From Fluviispira sanaruensis (GTDB lineage Bacteria; Bdellovibrionota_B; Oligoflexia; Silvanigrellales; Silvanigrellaceae), in NCBI RefSeq assembly GCF_004295685.1, contig NZ_AP019368.1:3053501-3117500 (forward strand): a stretch of 64,000 nt of DNA, read 5' to 3'. This document shows positions 16,915 to 25,660 of this stretch, piece after piece (position 1 is the first letter of the stretch; each line of letters begins with the position of its first letter). Under the pieces are notes generated by a model. That model was given only the letters and a program-made list of their open reading frames with translations. It did not search any database and had not been told where the DNA came from. The position numbers and the translations under genes are program-made.

Positions 16915-17400
16915 ATGTCAATTTTACAGCCATTTAAAAAACAAAATCAGCTCACAAATCGTCCTGAAAATGATTTGTTTTATTCTCTGCAAACCGATGT
17001 GAATCGCTTATTTAACAGTTTCTTCAATGATTTTGAAATTGATTTACCTTCACAAAAATCTAAAAACTTATGGGCACCTCGTATAGATATGCGTGAATCT
17101 GCACATTCTTTTATAATCACTGCAGATCTTCCTGGTATTAAGAAGGAAGATATTAATGTAAATATTCACGACAATATTTTAACCATTAAAGGAGAAAGAA
17201 AATCCGAGACCCATAATGAAAGTGACAAACACTATATTAGTGAACGCTATCACGGACAATTTGAACGTTCGTTTTCACTCCCGCAAAGATCAATTGATAA
17301 AGAAAAAATTTCTGCTGAAATGAAAAATGGTGAACTCACAATTAATATAGCAAAAATACCGGAAGCTCAAAAAGAAGTTCGCAAAATAGAAATACGCTAA
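16915..17400 (+). CDS. small heat shock protein, Hsp20/IbpA family
   Basis: An ATP-independent holdase that binds unfolding proteins. The 161-residue form (start MSILQPF, with AAGGAG upstream) has a short N-terminal arm, the alpha-crystallin domain (about 55-150; WAPRIDMRES..., ADLPGIKKEDINVNI, FERSFSLP, and MKNGELTINI with the conserved G-L) and a C-terminal tail. An upstream in-frame ATG at 16858 is rejected for lack of a ribosome site. A clear terminator follows. A sigma-32-like promoter could not be confirmed by eye, though heat control would be expected for the family. Confidence 0.94.
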   Translation: MSILQPFKKQNQLTNRPENDLFYSLQTDVNRLFNSFFNDFEIDLPSQKSKNLWAPRIDMRESAHSFIITADLPGIKKEDINVNIHDNILTIKGERKSETHNESDKHYISERYHGQFERSFSLPQRSIDKEKISAEMKNGELTINIAKIPEAQKEVRKIEIR

Positions 17401-17418
17401 AAATCCCCCTTTCTCATT

Positions 17419-17455
17419 AAAAAAGTTGGTAATTAATTGCTACCAACTTTTTTTT
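17419..17455 (+). terminator. Rho-independent terminator, hsp20 (bidirectional)
   Basis: Stem AAAAAAGTTGGTA paired with TACCAACTTTTTT, nine-base loop, T-tail on the plus strand. The A-run on the other side gives a T-tail for the minus-strand gene ending at 17480 as well, so it may serve both. Confidence 0.85.
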
Positions 17456-17479
17456 AATTTTTGAAAGCATTATTTCTAT

Positions 17480-18739
17480 TTAATTTTCATGCATGATAAA
17501 AATTTCTTGAGACAGGGCTTCTGCTGTTTCTATATGTTTCGTTAATTTTTCACCTTTATCTACTGAGTCTTTCCAAAAAAACTCCACAGTGCCTTCACGA
17601 GCTCGCCAGCAAATGGACTCTTCCGAAATATCTCCTACTTTGGCCGAAATACTAAGCGAGGTTATATAATTTGGTAGATAAGAAGGTAAATGGATCGTCT
17701 TTATTTTGCCAATAGGCGCCTTTAAAAAGGCAATGGCAGATGTTCCTTTTTCTTTATTTGATATTTTGCATTCATCAATGGAAAGTCCTTGCCATGCAGC
17801 AATATGAAATTCATAGGGATTAAAACCATAGGTGCGCTCAATTAAATCGAGAATGGCATCACCCGCAGGGCGCGCCCCTATTTCCATCAATTTAATTTCA
17901 CCGCTTTGTGTTATACGCATTTCCACATGACAGACACCTTTATCAATCCCCAGTGCTTGCACAGCTGCGCAAGATATTTCATGGATTTTTTTAGAAGCGG
18001 AATAAATGGATGGAACCACATGCCCAATTTCAGAAAACCAAGGTTCTGAACTTAAATATTTATCCGTCACAGCTAAAACAGTTTGTTTATTTCTTTGCGC
18101 AAAGACTTCAACTGAAATCTCGTCACGTGCATGTATATATTCTTCTACAACATATTCACCTAACGAAACATAAAATACATTTGCATATTGGTTGAGGATT
18201 TTTTCGCAGTGATCAAAAGCGGAGATCAATTGTCCTTCGTTCTCAACTTTTACAACGCCTCCACTTCCACCAAAATCCTTTGGCTTAATCACAAGCGGAT
18301 AGCCTATTATTTTCGCTTTTTCTCTTAATTCATCTAGAGAATGAAATAAGGCAAACCTAGGTATGGGGAGATCAAATTGCAAAAACTTCTCTTTCATCGC
18401 AAATTTATTACGGCAGAGTTTAATTGTTTCAAAACTTAAAGATGGGAGATCGTATTTATGCGCAATCCTTGCAGCAGACATCAAAGTCCAATCATTGCAA
18501 GGAACAACTCCTTGCAATTGACCTGGATTTGTTTCTAAAAAAGATTGGATTGCCATTAGACTGGAGAGAGGATCCATCGGATCACCTTGTAGGCAGTGAT
18601 GAAAGTAACGATTTCGATTTATGCGTGGTTCCTTAACAATCGAAATGATTTCTCCCGGAAAATTTTGGAGTGCGGCAACAACAGCTCTCTCTCTAAGTGT
18701 TTGCTCTGCACCTAAAAGTAAAAGATATTTTTTACTCAT
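17480..18739 (-). CDS. ATP-grasp amino-acid/peptide ligase family protein
   Basis: A 419-residue protein with an N-terminal pre-ATP-grasp Rossmann domain (LLLLGAEQTLRER), the ATP-binding YPLVIKPKDFGGSGGV loop (about 152-170), and the metal-binding C-terminal DE-SVEVF and E-GARPAGD segments. The overall order matches the BacD/carnosine-synthase branch of ATP-grasp enzymes, which join two amino acids or an amino acid to a small carboxylate; carbamoylphosphate-synthase or PurK functions are unlikely from the context. No substrate can be named. The start has GGGGG upstream (ATG at 18739). The gene stands alone between hsp20 and a 400-base AT-rich gap. Confidence 0.85.
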   Translation of the reverse strand: MSKKYLLLLGAEQTLRERAVVAALQNFPGEIISIVKEPRINRNRYFHHCLQGDPMDPLSSLMAIQSFLETNPGQLQGVVPCNDWTLMSAARIAHKYDLPSLSFETIKLCRNKFAMKEKFLQFDLPIPRFALFHSLDELREKAKIIGYPLVIKPKDFGGSGGVVKVENEGQLISAFDHCEKILNQYANVFYVSLGEYVVEEYIHARDEISVEVFAQRNKQTVLAVTDKYLSSEPWFSEIGHVVPSIYSASKKIHEISCAAVQALGIDKGVCHVEMRITQSGEIKLMEIGARPAGDAILDLIERTYGFNPYEFHIAAWQGLSIDECKISNKEKGTSAIAFLKAPIGKIKTIHLPSYLPNYITSLSISAKVGDISEESICWRAREGTVEFFWKDSVDKGEKLTKHIETAEALSQEIFIMHEN

Positions 18740-19170
18740 TTCATACCCCCATATTTATTTTCATACAAAAAATAAATTTTTCGACTATAAAAAATGACTT
18801 TCAAATAACAGCCAGTATAAACATTTATTTCTAATTATGCTTTAAATATACTCATATGGTATTTTTATAGATTTGTCAATAGCATAAATTATTAGAAAAT
18901 TTCTAATATTATTTTTGATCAAACATCCTCCATTTCAAGTTGACAATTTTCCATAAGGGAAAAAAGAGTTAATGGATAAATTAATAAATTTAGTCGAATA
19001 TTTTCTATTATTATAGCCTTATTGTGAGAGCATAGTTCAAACTCACCAAAATAATTGTATTTTAAATTATGATATTTATCCTAACCAGCAGTATATTTAT
19101 TTCGCTATTATCTCTATAATTATATAAAAATTAAAGTGACTAGATTGATCACTTAATAGCTTCTTTAGGT
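18740..19170. other. AT-rich intergenic region
   Basis: No open frame with coding character on either strand. A short perfect palindrome (TTAGAAAATTTCTAA, near 18890-18905) is the only structure seen. The promoter of the minus-strand ATP-grasp gene must lie at its left edge. Confidence 0.5.
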
Positions 19171-19515
19171 TCAACGGCTATATGGACTGCCCCTAAATAA
19201 ATGTGAATGATAAATATTTGGGACTCCCTTCTCATATGTAAGTGCAGCAACACGAATGACTGGATCATTTTCTTTACTCACTTTTGTTCTCTGCCTATAA
19301 GCTTCTGGCCAGTATTGGTTATTTGATAGTAATTTATAACTTTTTCCATCAAAATAGAGACGAGATCCTATAAGAGCTGCCATAGCGGGTCCATGAATAT
19401 AATTTGGACTATCAAGATTTTTTTTAGAAATAGAAAAGGAAACATATTTTAAAATTTTATGTAAATTTAACGAAAAATAAAATGAAAAATATATTTTTTC
19501 TAATGAGTTATTTTA
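19171..19515 (-). pseudogene. gene remnant of unknown family, no start codon
   Basis: The minus-strand frame stays open from about 19515 to the stop at 19171 and has the look of protein-coding sequence in its last 90 codons (…DSPNYIHGPAMAALIG…, GKSYKLLSNNQYWPE, VPNIYHSHLFRGSP). The only ATG, at 19383, falls inside the conserved-looking part and has no ribosome site. The frame in front of it continues in coding style and then decays into AT-rich sequence. I therefore read it as the 3' fragment of a decayed gene. The family is not recognised; a faint likeness to an aldose-epimerase DGK-Y-L-NN stretch is not enough for a call. Confidence 0.5.
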
Positions 19516-19576
19516 TTCTTAAATTTTGGAGAAAGAAAACCTTCCTCTTTTAAAAAATAAACTCGCTAAAATTTAA

Positions 19577-21334
19577 TTATCTAATATTATAATTTTTATA
19601 TTCGTTATCTATTTCAGATTTTAAAATATCAATTATTTCTAAAACTTTAACTTTCCTTGCTTCCATCCGATTGTCTCTGTACTTTAACTCTACACAACCT
19701 TCAGCAAGCGTTTTAGGCGATATAATAATTCTATAAGGAATCCCAATGAGATCGGCATCGGCAAATTGTGAACCCGGTTTTTCGTCTCTGTCATCAAATA
19801 ACACTTCGTAGCCTAAGCTTGTGAGAGATTTATAGAGTTTTTCAGATTCTTCGTTCACAATCGCTTCTTTCCGATTGAGTGCACACAAATGTATTTCATA
19901 GGGAGCAATTGGCAATGGTAAAATAGGCCCTCGGTCATCATGACTTTCTTCAATAATAGCTGGGAGAAGACGTGTTATGCCAATCCCATAGCATCCCATT
20001 ATTGGGTATTGCTTTTTTCCGTTTTGATCGAGAAAAGTACATTCCATATCTTTGGTATATTTAGTGCCTAAGTGAAATATATTACCGATTTCAATTCCAC
20101 GTGTTTCTTGCAAAGGATTTTCGCATACTTCACAAGGATCACCTGCGCGTGCTGCAGCAATATCTCCAATAATCACTTTTTCTTTTTCAAATTCTTTTAC
20201 AGTTGAAAGAAAATCTCTTTCTGCATTAAAATTTGTATAATGATAATCTTTTTCATTCGCACCTGTTACTAAATTCGTACTCTTAACAACTGTGTGGTCT
20301 AAAATAACGTAACAGTTGTGCAGATTGAGCCCTATGGGCCCTGTGCTTCCAGCAACCGCACCAGCTTTTACAAGATTTTCATGTGTCGCAGGCACGACTT
20401 CTGATTTGACTAAATTACGAACTTTTGCACTGATAACATCGAGATCTCCACGCACAAATGAAACAACAGGTGTCCCTGAGAGTGTTTGGAAAATAACTGC
20501 TTTTGCAGTTTGATCAGGATTTATCTGTAAAAATTTACTTAAACCATCAATCGTTTTTTGGTTTGGTGTGTGAACCTTTTCAAGTTTTTCGAGATTATTC
20601 TTTTTAATAATAAATGGGGAAGTAGCAATTTCTTCATTCGAACTTGTTTTACAATGCAAACAAGAAATAAGTTTATCTTCGCCTGTTGGCACGAGCATTT
20701 GAAACTCATGAGAATATTTTCCACCAAAGACACCGTTATCAGACATAACACTGACAAAATTTTTGCACCCTGTACGCTTATAAAAACGTATATAAGCCGC
20801 ATGTGCTCTGTCATAATATTCTTTGAGATCTTCTTCTGTTGCATGGAAACTATATGCATCTTTCATGGTAAATTCGCGCAAACGCACCAAACCTCCACGT
20901 GGCCGAGGCTCATCACGGAATTTGGATTGAATCTGGTACATCATCAATGGAAGTTGTCTATAACTTGTAATTTCTGTGCGCGCTAAATAAACAACTGGCT
21001 CTTCGTGGGTTGGATTCAAGACCATTTGTTTTTCATTGCGATCCTGAAACCGAATCATGTCTTTGCCGAAGGTTTGATAGCGGCCTGTTTCATCCCAAAG
21101 TTCTTTTGTTGCAGAACAAGGCATACGCACTTCTTGACCTTCTATAGCATTCATTTCTTCACGACAGATTTTTTCAATTTTTGCGACGCTCCTCATTGCA
21201 AGGGGGAGAAGACCATAAATCCCAGCCGAATACTGGCGCATATAACCTGCTCTTAACATAAATTTATGACTTGGAATTTCGGCATCACGTGGTGATTCTT
21301 TTACCGTTTTACCAACCAATTTTGACATACGCAT
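19577..21334 (-). CDS. proS: prolyl-tRNA synthetase, bacterial type
   Basis: Charges tRNA-Pro with proline. The 585-residue class II enzyme has the bacterial architecture: catalytic core with ETGRYQTFGKDM and RDEPRPRGGLVR (motif 2), the YbaK-like editing insert (about 240-390, KAVIFQ... GSTGPIGL), motif 3 GCYGIGITRLLPAI, and a C-terminal anticodon domain (about 470-575). GGAG lies eight bases before the first ATG; a second ATG two codons on is an alternative. It is the last gene of the block metG-HAD-methyltransferase-proS (gap of 27 bases to the methyltransferase), all minus strand. Confidence 0.97.
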   Translation of the reverse strand: MRMSKLVGKTVKESPRDAEIPSHKFMLRAGYMRQYSAGIYGLLPLAMRSVAKIEKICREEMNAIEGQEVRMPCSATKELWDETGRYQTFGKDMIRFQDRNEKQMVLNPTHEEPVVYLARTEITSYRQLPLMMYQIQSKFRDEPRPRGGLVRLREFTMKDAYSFHATEEDLKEYYDRAHAAYIRFYKRTGCKNFVSVMSDNGVFGGKYSHEFQMLVPTGEDKLISCLHCKTSSNEEIATSPFIIKKNNLEKLEKVHTPNQKTIDGLSKFLQINPDQTAKAVIFQTLSGTPVVSFVRGDLDVISAKVRNLVKSEVVPATHENLVKAGAVAGSTGPIGLNLHNCYVILDHTVVKSTNLVTGANEKDYHYTNFNAERDFLSTVKEFEKEKVIIGDIAAARAGDPCEVCENPLQETRGIEIGNIFHLGTKYTKDMECTFLDQNGKKQYPIMGCYGIGITRLLPAIIEESHDDRGPILPLPIAPYEIHLCALNRKEAIVNEESEKLYKSLTSLGYEVLFDDRDEKPGSQFADADLIGIPYRIIISPKTLAEGCVELKYRDNRMEARKVKVLEIIDILKSEIDNEYKNYNIR

Positions 21335-21361
21335 TTTATGATCTCCAATTATCTTTATTAT

Positions 21362-22267
21362 TTAGATGCTTTCCTTTTGTAGCAATTCTTCTAAAAGAAT
21401 AGTAGCTCCACCAAGATGATCTTTCATTGATGCAAATTCTTTTTCAGCAGTCTCTAAATTGTTACCTCTGCGAATACACGTCAACAGTCTATTTTTAGGC
21501 GTATGCGTAGAAGGAACAAACTCTGTTGCAGTCACTTCATAGCCATTTGCCCGCGTTAAACTGATACGAAACATATCCGTAAACTGTGCAGCGATCTCCC
21601 TTCTCACCTGTGGGGTATTAAAAACGGGAGTGAGTGGATGAGATATTTTATTTTCTTTCCACTTCCGCGCAAGCTCTGCTTGGCAACAAGGAGCAACTGC
21701 AATAAAATCAGCTTTTTCTTTAATCGCGAGAGCTAGCGCCATATCTGTTGCCGTGTCACACGCATGCAATGCTATCACCGCATTGGGTCTTTTTTCATGC
21801 GTCCATTTATAGGTAAATAATGAAGCTGTTTCAAATTTTAAAACATCTGCAAAACCTAAATTTTGTGCTCTCTGCTTACAATCATTTATTATTTTTGTGT
21901 TTGTATCCACACCAATAATTTCGGCTGTGTGATTCCATTTTTCTTTAAAACACCAAGCCAATAAAAAAGTAAGATAAGATTTTCCACAGCCAGCATCGAG
22001 AATGCGCACAACTTTATGTCGCTTAATAAGTTCTGCAAAATGCTCTTCAAGCAAATTGAACATATGATTTATTTGAATAAACTTCTTTACACTGTCCGGA
22101 GACATAGAAGCATCGGAGTTTAAAAGTCCAAGCGAACGCAACAATTGAGGTGCATTGAGTGGAGTGATAGTATAGTTCTTCTCTCCCATTAACTTTTTAA
22201 TTTTTTCGGGTGTCCACCACTTTTGCGCACGAATAGAGAAGTTTTCTGGCTGTAATTCTAAAGTCAT
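21362..22267 (-). CDS. SAM-dependent methyltransferase (METTL25/Methyltransf_32-like)
   Basis: A 301-residue protein with a Rossmann methyltransferase core. Motif I is RILDAGCGKSYLT (about 88-100), followed by VDTNTKI and by HACDTATDMA; the APCCQAEL segment (about 192-199) is characteristic of the Methyltransf_32 group, whose members include putative RNA methyltransferases. It is encoded between a HAD phosphatase (six bases upstream) and proS. The target is unknown; a tRNA or rRNA role would suit the neighbours, as an inference only. Confidence 0.88.
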   Translation of the reverse strand: MTLELQPENFSIRAQKWWTPEKIKKLMGEKNYTITPLNAPQLLRSLGLLNSDASMSPDSVKKFIQINHMFNLLEEHFAELIKRHKVVRILDAGCGKSYLTFLLAWCFKEKWNHTAEIIGVDTNTKIINDCKQRAQNLGFADVLKFETASLFTYKWTHEKRPNAVIALHACDTATDMALALAIKEKADFIAVAPCCQAELARKWKENKISHPLTPVFNTPQVRREIAAQFTDMFRISLTRANGYEVTATEFVPSTHTPKNRLLTCIRRGNNLETAEKEFASMKDHLGGATILLEELLQKESI

Positions 22268-22273
22268 TTAATA

Positions 22274-23113
22274 TTATTTACTCACATTGTATAAGCGTTC
22301 TAAGAAGACAGCAACACCATCTGCATCATTAGAAACAGTTTTTGCCTTTGCACATTGCAAAGCATATTGATCAGCATTTCCCATTGCCACACCAAGGCCT
22401 GCAGATTTAAGCATTTCTGCATCATTCTGCCCATCCCCAAAAGCAATCACATCCTTAGGTTCAATTCCTAAATGTTCACAAACCAACGTCATTGCTGTTC
22501 CTTTGTTTGCATTCGAAGCCCCGACTTCAATCCAAGGCCAACCATTGAAAGTACAAAATTGAATTCTAGACATAAAATATTCATCTTGATCTCTTAAAAA
22601 AGCTTCACGGTTGCTCTCTGGAGTCAAGAGAATTAAAAAGCTAATAACTTGTTCATCGGGCGGATTTTCTAAATCCAGTTCAAGAACTTCGCTATCATAA
22701 TGCGAAGTAAATTCATCGACATCAATTGCATTTGGATATAGACAATAGAATCCTCTTGAAGTATCGACTAATAAATTTTGTATACTATATTGTGCATTAC
22801 CATTTAAAATCATTTTGCATCTATCAAAAATAAGATTGCGATATTTATTTTCAAGATAAGTGAGGGACATTGAATAGCCATCTCTGCTTTTTTTAATATC
22901 ACTTCCATTTAAAGTAATAATCGGTGTATTTAAATTCAGTTTTTCTGTAACTTTATTAACCGATTTAATTGTTCTACCAGTTGCAATAACAACGTGAATT
23001 CCTTGTTCAATAAATGCATTGAGACAATCTAAATTCTTTTGTGATATTTCTTTTTTCGAATTTAATAAAGTTCCATCTAAATCAACAAAAATTGCTTTAT
23101 ATCCAAAACTCAT
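22274..23113 (-). CDS. Cof-type HAD hydrolase
   Basis: A 279-residue HAD-superfamily phosphatase with motif I FVDLDGTLLNS (nucleophile Asp11, second Asp13), motif II VIATGRT, a class IIB cap in the middle (about 85-190) and motif IV AFGDGQNDAEML. Cof-type enzymes hydrolyse sugar phosphates, FMN or other small phosphates; the substrate is not predictable. It is 49 bases behind metG and six before the methyltransferase, so probably one operon. Confidence 0.92.
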   Translation of the reverse strand: MSFGYKAIFVDLDGTLLNSKKEISQKNLDCLNAFIEQGIHVVIATGRTIKSVNKVTEKLNLNTPIITLNGSDIKKSRDGYSMSLTYLENKYRNLIFDRCKMILNGNAQYSIQNLLVDTSRGFYCLYPNAIDVDEFTSHYDSEVLELDLENPPDEQVISFLILLTPESNREAFLRDQDEYFMSRIQFCTFNGWPWIEVGASNANKGTAMTLVCEHLGIEPKDVIAFGDGQNDAEMLKSAGLGVAMGNADQYALQCAKAKTVSNDADGVAVFLERLYNVSK

Positions 23114-23162
23114 AGATTCCCCTATTGATGCACAAAGAAATAATTTTTATAGAAGCTATAAT

Positions 23163-25145
23163 TTAAGTTAACAAAGCACCTTCTTTAAGATTTTCTGGTA
23201 GATAAATCGGACTCACTTTACCGTCTGCTGTGTCTGTAGCAAGCATCATTCCTTCACTCATACCAAACTTCATTTTCCTTGGAGCGAGATTGCTGACAAT
23301 AATCACTTTACGATTGGCAATTTCTTCAGGTTTAACCCATTCTCTAATTCCAGAAAAGATTTGTCTTTCACCAAGAGTGCCTAAAGAAACAACGAGTCTT
23401 AATAATTTATCTGATCCTTCTACATATTCAGCACTTAAAACGGTGCCAACGTGCATTTGTACTTTAGCAAAATCCTGAATAGAAATAGTATTTGAATTTT
23501 CTACTGTTACTTCTTTTTTATTTTCTACTTTAATAATTTTCTTTGTCTCAGTTTTCGCACTTGCAGTTTCATTTGCAGGTTTCATTTTTAGTATTTCTGC
23601 TGCAATGTCAAGGCGGGCATAGAGTTTAGGTATTTCTTTCAAACTATATTCACTTTGAATGGCAAAAAACTCTTGCGCTCTCGCATAAGAGTGACTGAGA
23701 TCCGAAGTGTCCTCACCTATACTTTGTAACAGCTCATGCATTTTCTTAGGGAAAAATGGATAAGCTAAATAACCTGCGACACGCAAAACTGCAACACTCG
23801 ATGCAATGATATTTGCTAATTGTAGTTGACTTTCAGCTTCATTTTTTTTTGCAATATCCCAAGGTTTTTGCTGGGCAATGTGTTTGTCTGTGAGCGAAAT
23901 AAGCGACCAAATTTCATTTAATGCATCGGCAATTCTAAATTCATCAAATGCAATTTGTACATTCTTTACTGCATTTTTGCAGGCAATTCCAATTTCTTTT
24001 TGCTCTTCTATTAATAAATTGTGGGCAAATTTTGGGATTTTATTTGCAAAATACTTTTCCACCATTGTCAATGTTCTTGATAAAAGATTGCCAATTCCAT
24101 TTGCTAAATCGGAATTGTATCTTTCAAAATAGGATTTCCAAGAAAACTCAATATCTTCACCGGGATTTATTGCCCTAAAAAAATAATTCACAAAAGTATC
24201 ACGACCATAATGCAATATTTGTTCCACATTAATTCCGTTCCCTAAACTCTTTGACATTTTATGCGAGTCTTGGAGAATCCACCCTGTAATAAGTAATTTT
24301 GGTAAAGGGATATCGAGCGATAGACACATTGCAGGCCAAAATATCCCATGAAACTTTAAGATATCTTTTCCTAAAATATGATGTGCATTTTGCCAATATT
24401 CACTCGAATGCGCTTTTTCGATTCCTCCAATACCTGTTACATAGTTCGGCAATGCATCGAACCAGACATAGGCGACATGCTCAGGATCAAAAGGCAGCTC
24501 TACGCCCCAAGATAAACGAGATTTGGGACGAGAAATACTGAGATCGGTGTCTAAGTTTTCCAGCATGCCCAAAAGTTCATTGATGTATCTTTCTTGACGA
24601 GTAATATGTCCTTTCGCAATCAAATCTTTTAATTGTTCACGATATTTTGAAGTTTTAAAGAAATAATTTTTTTCTTTTCTAAGTTCAGCTGGAATTTTGT
24701 GGACAAGGCAATTATTATTTTCATCTCTTTCAGTATTAGTTAAATAACCTTCACATTTATAACAATAATAACCTTCATGTTCACCAAAATAAATATCCCC
24801 TTTTTTATAACAATAATTCAAAATATTTTGCACATTTTTAATATGCTCTTTATCGGTTGTTCTTATAAAGATATCATTATTTATCTCAAATCGCGCGAAT
24901 TCTTTTTTCCATAAAACAGCCATTTCATCGACTAACTGTTGGGGAGATTTATTTAATTCTTTTGCTTTTGTCTCTACAGCTTCTCCATGCTCATCTAGTC
25001 CTGTTAAAAATTTAACTTTTGCTCCACGCTGTTCATAATGAGTCTTTAATGTGCTTGCTAAAATAGTGGCATAAACATGTCCTGCATGAGGAGTTCCATT
25101 TGCATAATAAATTGGAGTTGTAAAATATTTATAACTATCTGTCAT
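23163..25145 (-). CDS. metG: methionyl-tRNA synthetase with C-terminal tRNA-binding domain
   Basis: Charges initiator and elongator tRNA-Met. The 660-residue class I enzyme has the HIGH-box variant HAGH (20-23) in YYANGTPHAGH, one zinc knuckle of C-x2-C ... C-x2-H form (CYKC about 126-129, CLVH), the KMSKS box near residues 294-299, and an alpha-helical anticodon domain. Residues about 555-660 (FAKVQMHVGTVLSAEYVEGSDK...) form a Trbp111/EMAP-II tRNA-binding domain, giving the dimeric long form. A Lys/Glu-rich linker precedes it. It sits 100 bases downstream of rpoZ, with a terminator between. Confidence 0.97.
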   Translation of the reverse strand: MTDSYKYFTTPIYYANGTPHAGHVYATILASTLKTHYEQRGAKVKFLTGLDEHGEAVETKAKELNKSPQQLVDEMAVLWKKEFARFEINNDIFIRTTDKEHIKNVQNILNYCYKKGDIYFGEHEGYYCYKCEGYLTNTERDENNNCLVHKIPAELRKEKNYFFKTSKYREQLKDLIAKGHITRQERYINELLGMLENLDTDLSISRPKSRLSWGVELPFDPEHVAYVWFDALPNYVTGIGGIEKAHSSEYWQNAHHILGKDILKFHGIFWPAMCLSLDIPLPKLLITGWILQDSHKMSKSLGNGINVEQILHYGRDTFVNYFFRAINPGEDIEFSWKSYFERYNSDLANGIGNLLSRTLTMVEKYFANKIPKFAHNLLIEEQKEIGIACKNAVKNVQIAFDEFRIADALNEIWSLISLTDKHIAQQKPWDIAKKNEAESQLQLANIIASSVAVLRVAGYLAYPFFPKKMHELLQSIGEDTSDLSHSYARAQEFFAIQSEYSLKEIPKLYARLDIAAEILKMKPANETASAKTETKKIIKVENKKEVTVENSNTISIQDFAKVQMHVGTVLSAEYVEGSDKLLRLVVSLGTLGERQIFSGIREWVKPEEIANRKVIIVSNLAPRKMKFGMSEGMMLATDTADGKVSPIYLPENLKEGALLT

Positions 25146-25167
25146 TTCTGCTCTCTTTCAATTCAAA

Positions 25168-25207
25168 ATAAAAAACTGGACACCGCATGGAATACAGTAT
25201 CCAGTTT
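25168..25207 (-). terminator. Rho-independent terminator between rpoZ and metG
   Basis: On the minus strand an 11-bp stem (with one G-U pair) AAACTGGATAC/GTGTCCAGTTT is followed by six T. It lies 39 bases beyond the rpoZ stop and shortly before metG, so some transcripts should end here. Confidence 0.85.
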
Positions 25208-25245
25208 AACGTAAATCTCATGCCTAAACAGGAAAAAAAATGTTC

Positions 25246-25473
25246 TTATTTAATACGACCTGGTAGTCTGAGTCCAGGAACAATCTCGGCATTTTTAATG
25301 CCGACTTTTCCAGCAGCAATTTCACGCAAAGCGGTTACTGCTTCTTTATTTTTGCATTCAACAAGAGCATCACTTCCCTTTTGAAGTTGACGCATACGAC
25401 GAGCCGCCAGCATAACAACAACAAAGCGGTTTGGAATTTGATCGAGGCAATCTTGAACTGAAATACGAGCCAT
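25246..25473 (-). CDS. rpoZ: RNA polymerase omega subunit
   Basis: Omega helps assembly of RNA polymerase by clamping beta-prime, and in many bacteria forms part of a ppGpp site. The 75-residue protein begins [20 protein letters not shown] and continues with [13 protein letters not shown], the omega signature. AAAGGA stands seven bases before the ATG at 25473; a longer upstream frame lacks such a site and is rejected. spoT/relA is not adjacent here. Confidence 0.95.
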   Translation of the reverse strand: MARISVQDCLDQIPNRFVVVMLAARRMRQLQKGSDALVECKNKEAVTALREIAAGKVGIKNAEIVPGLRLPGRIK

Positions 25474-25660
25474 GTTGCTTCCTTTAAAAAAGAGCAAAAG
25501 GTGAGTGAAGATACTGCACAAGCAGCGATCCTTTCTTTGTAGCAATAGCTCAAGCATGCGTCAACACGTTTTTATTTTAGAGGTTGGAATTTTGGCTCAG
25601 TTTTCCTAACATCATATGGACGAAAGATTTAAGCGTTAAAAGCGCTCTAGGAGAAAATAA

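Noticed and set aside
16858-17400. Longer hsp20 form starting at 16858
   Set aside because: The extra residues have no match to the family and AAGGAG precedes the ATG at 16915.
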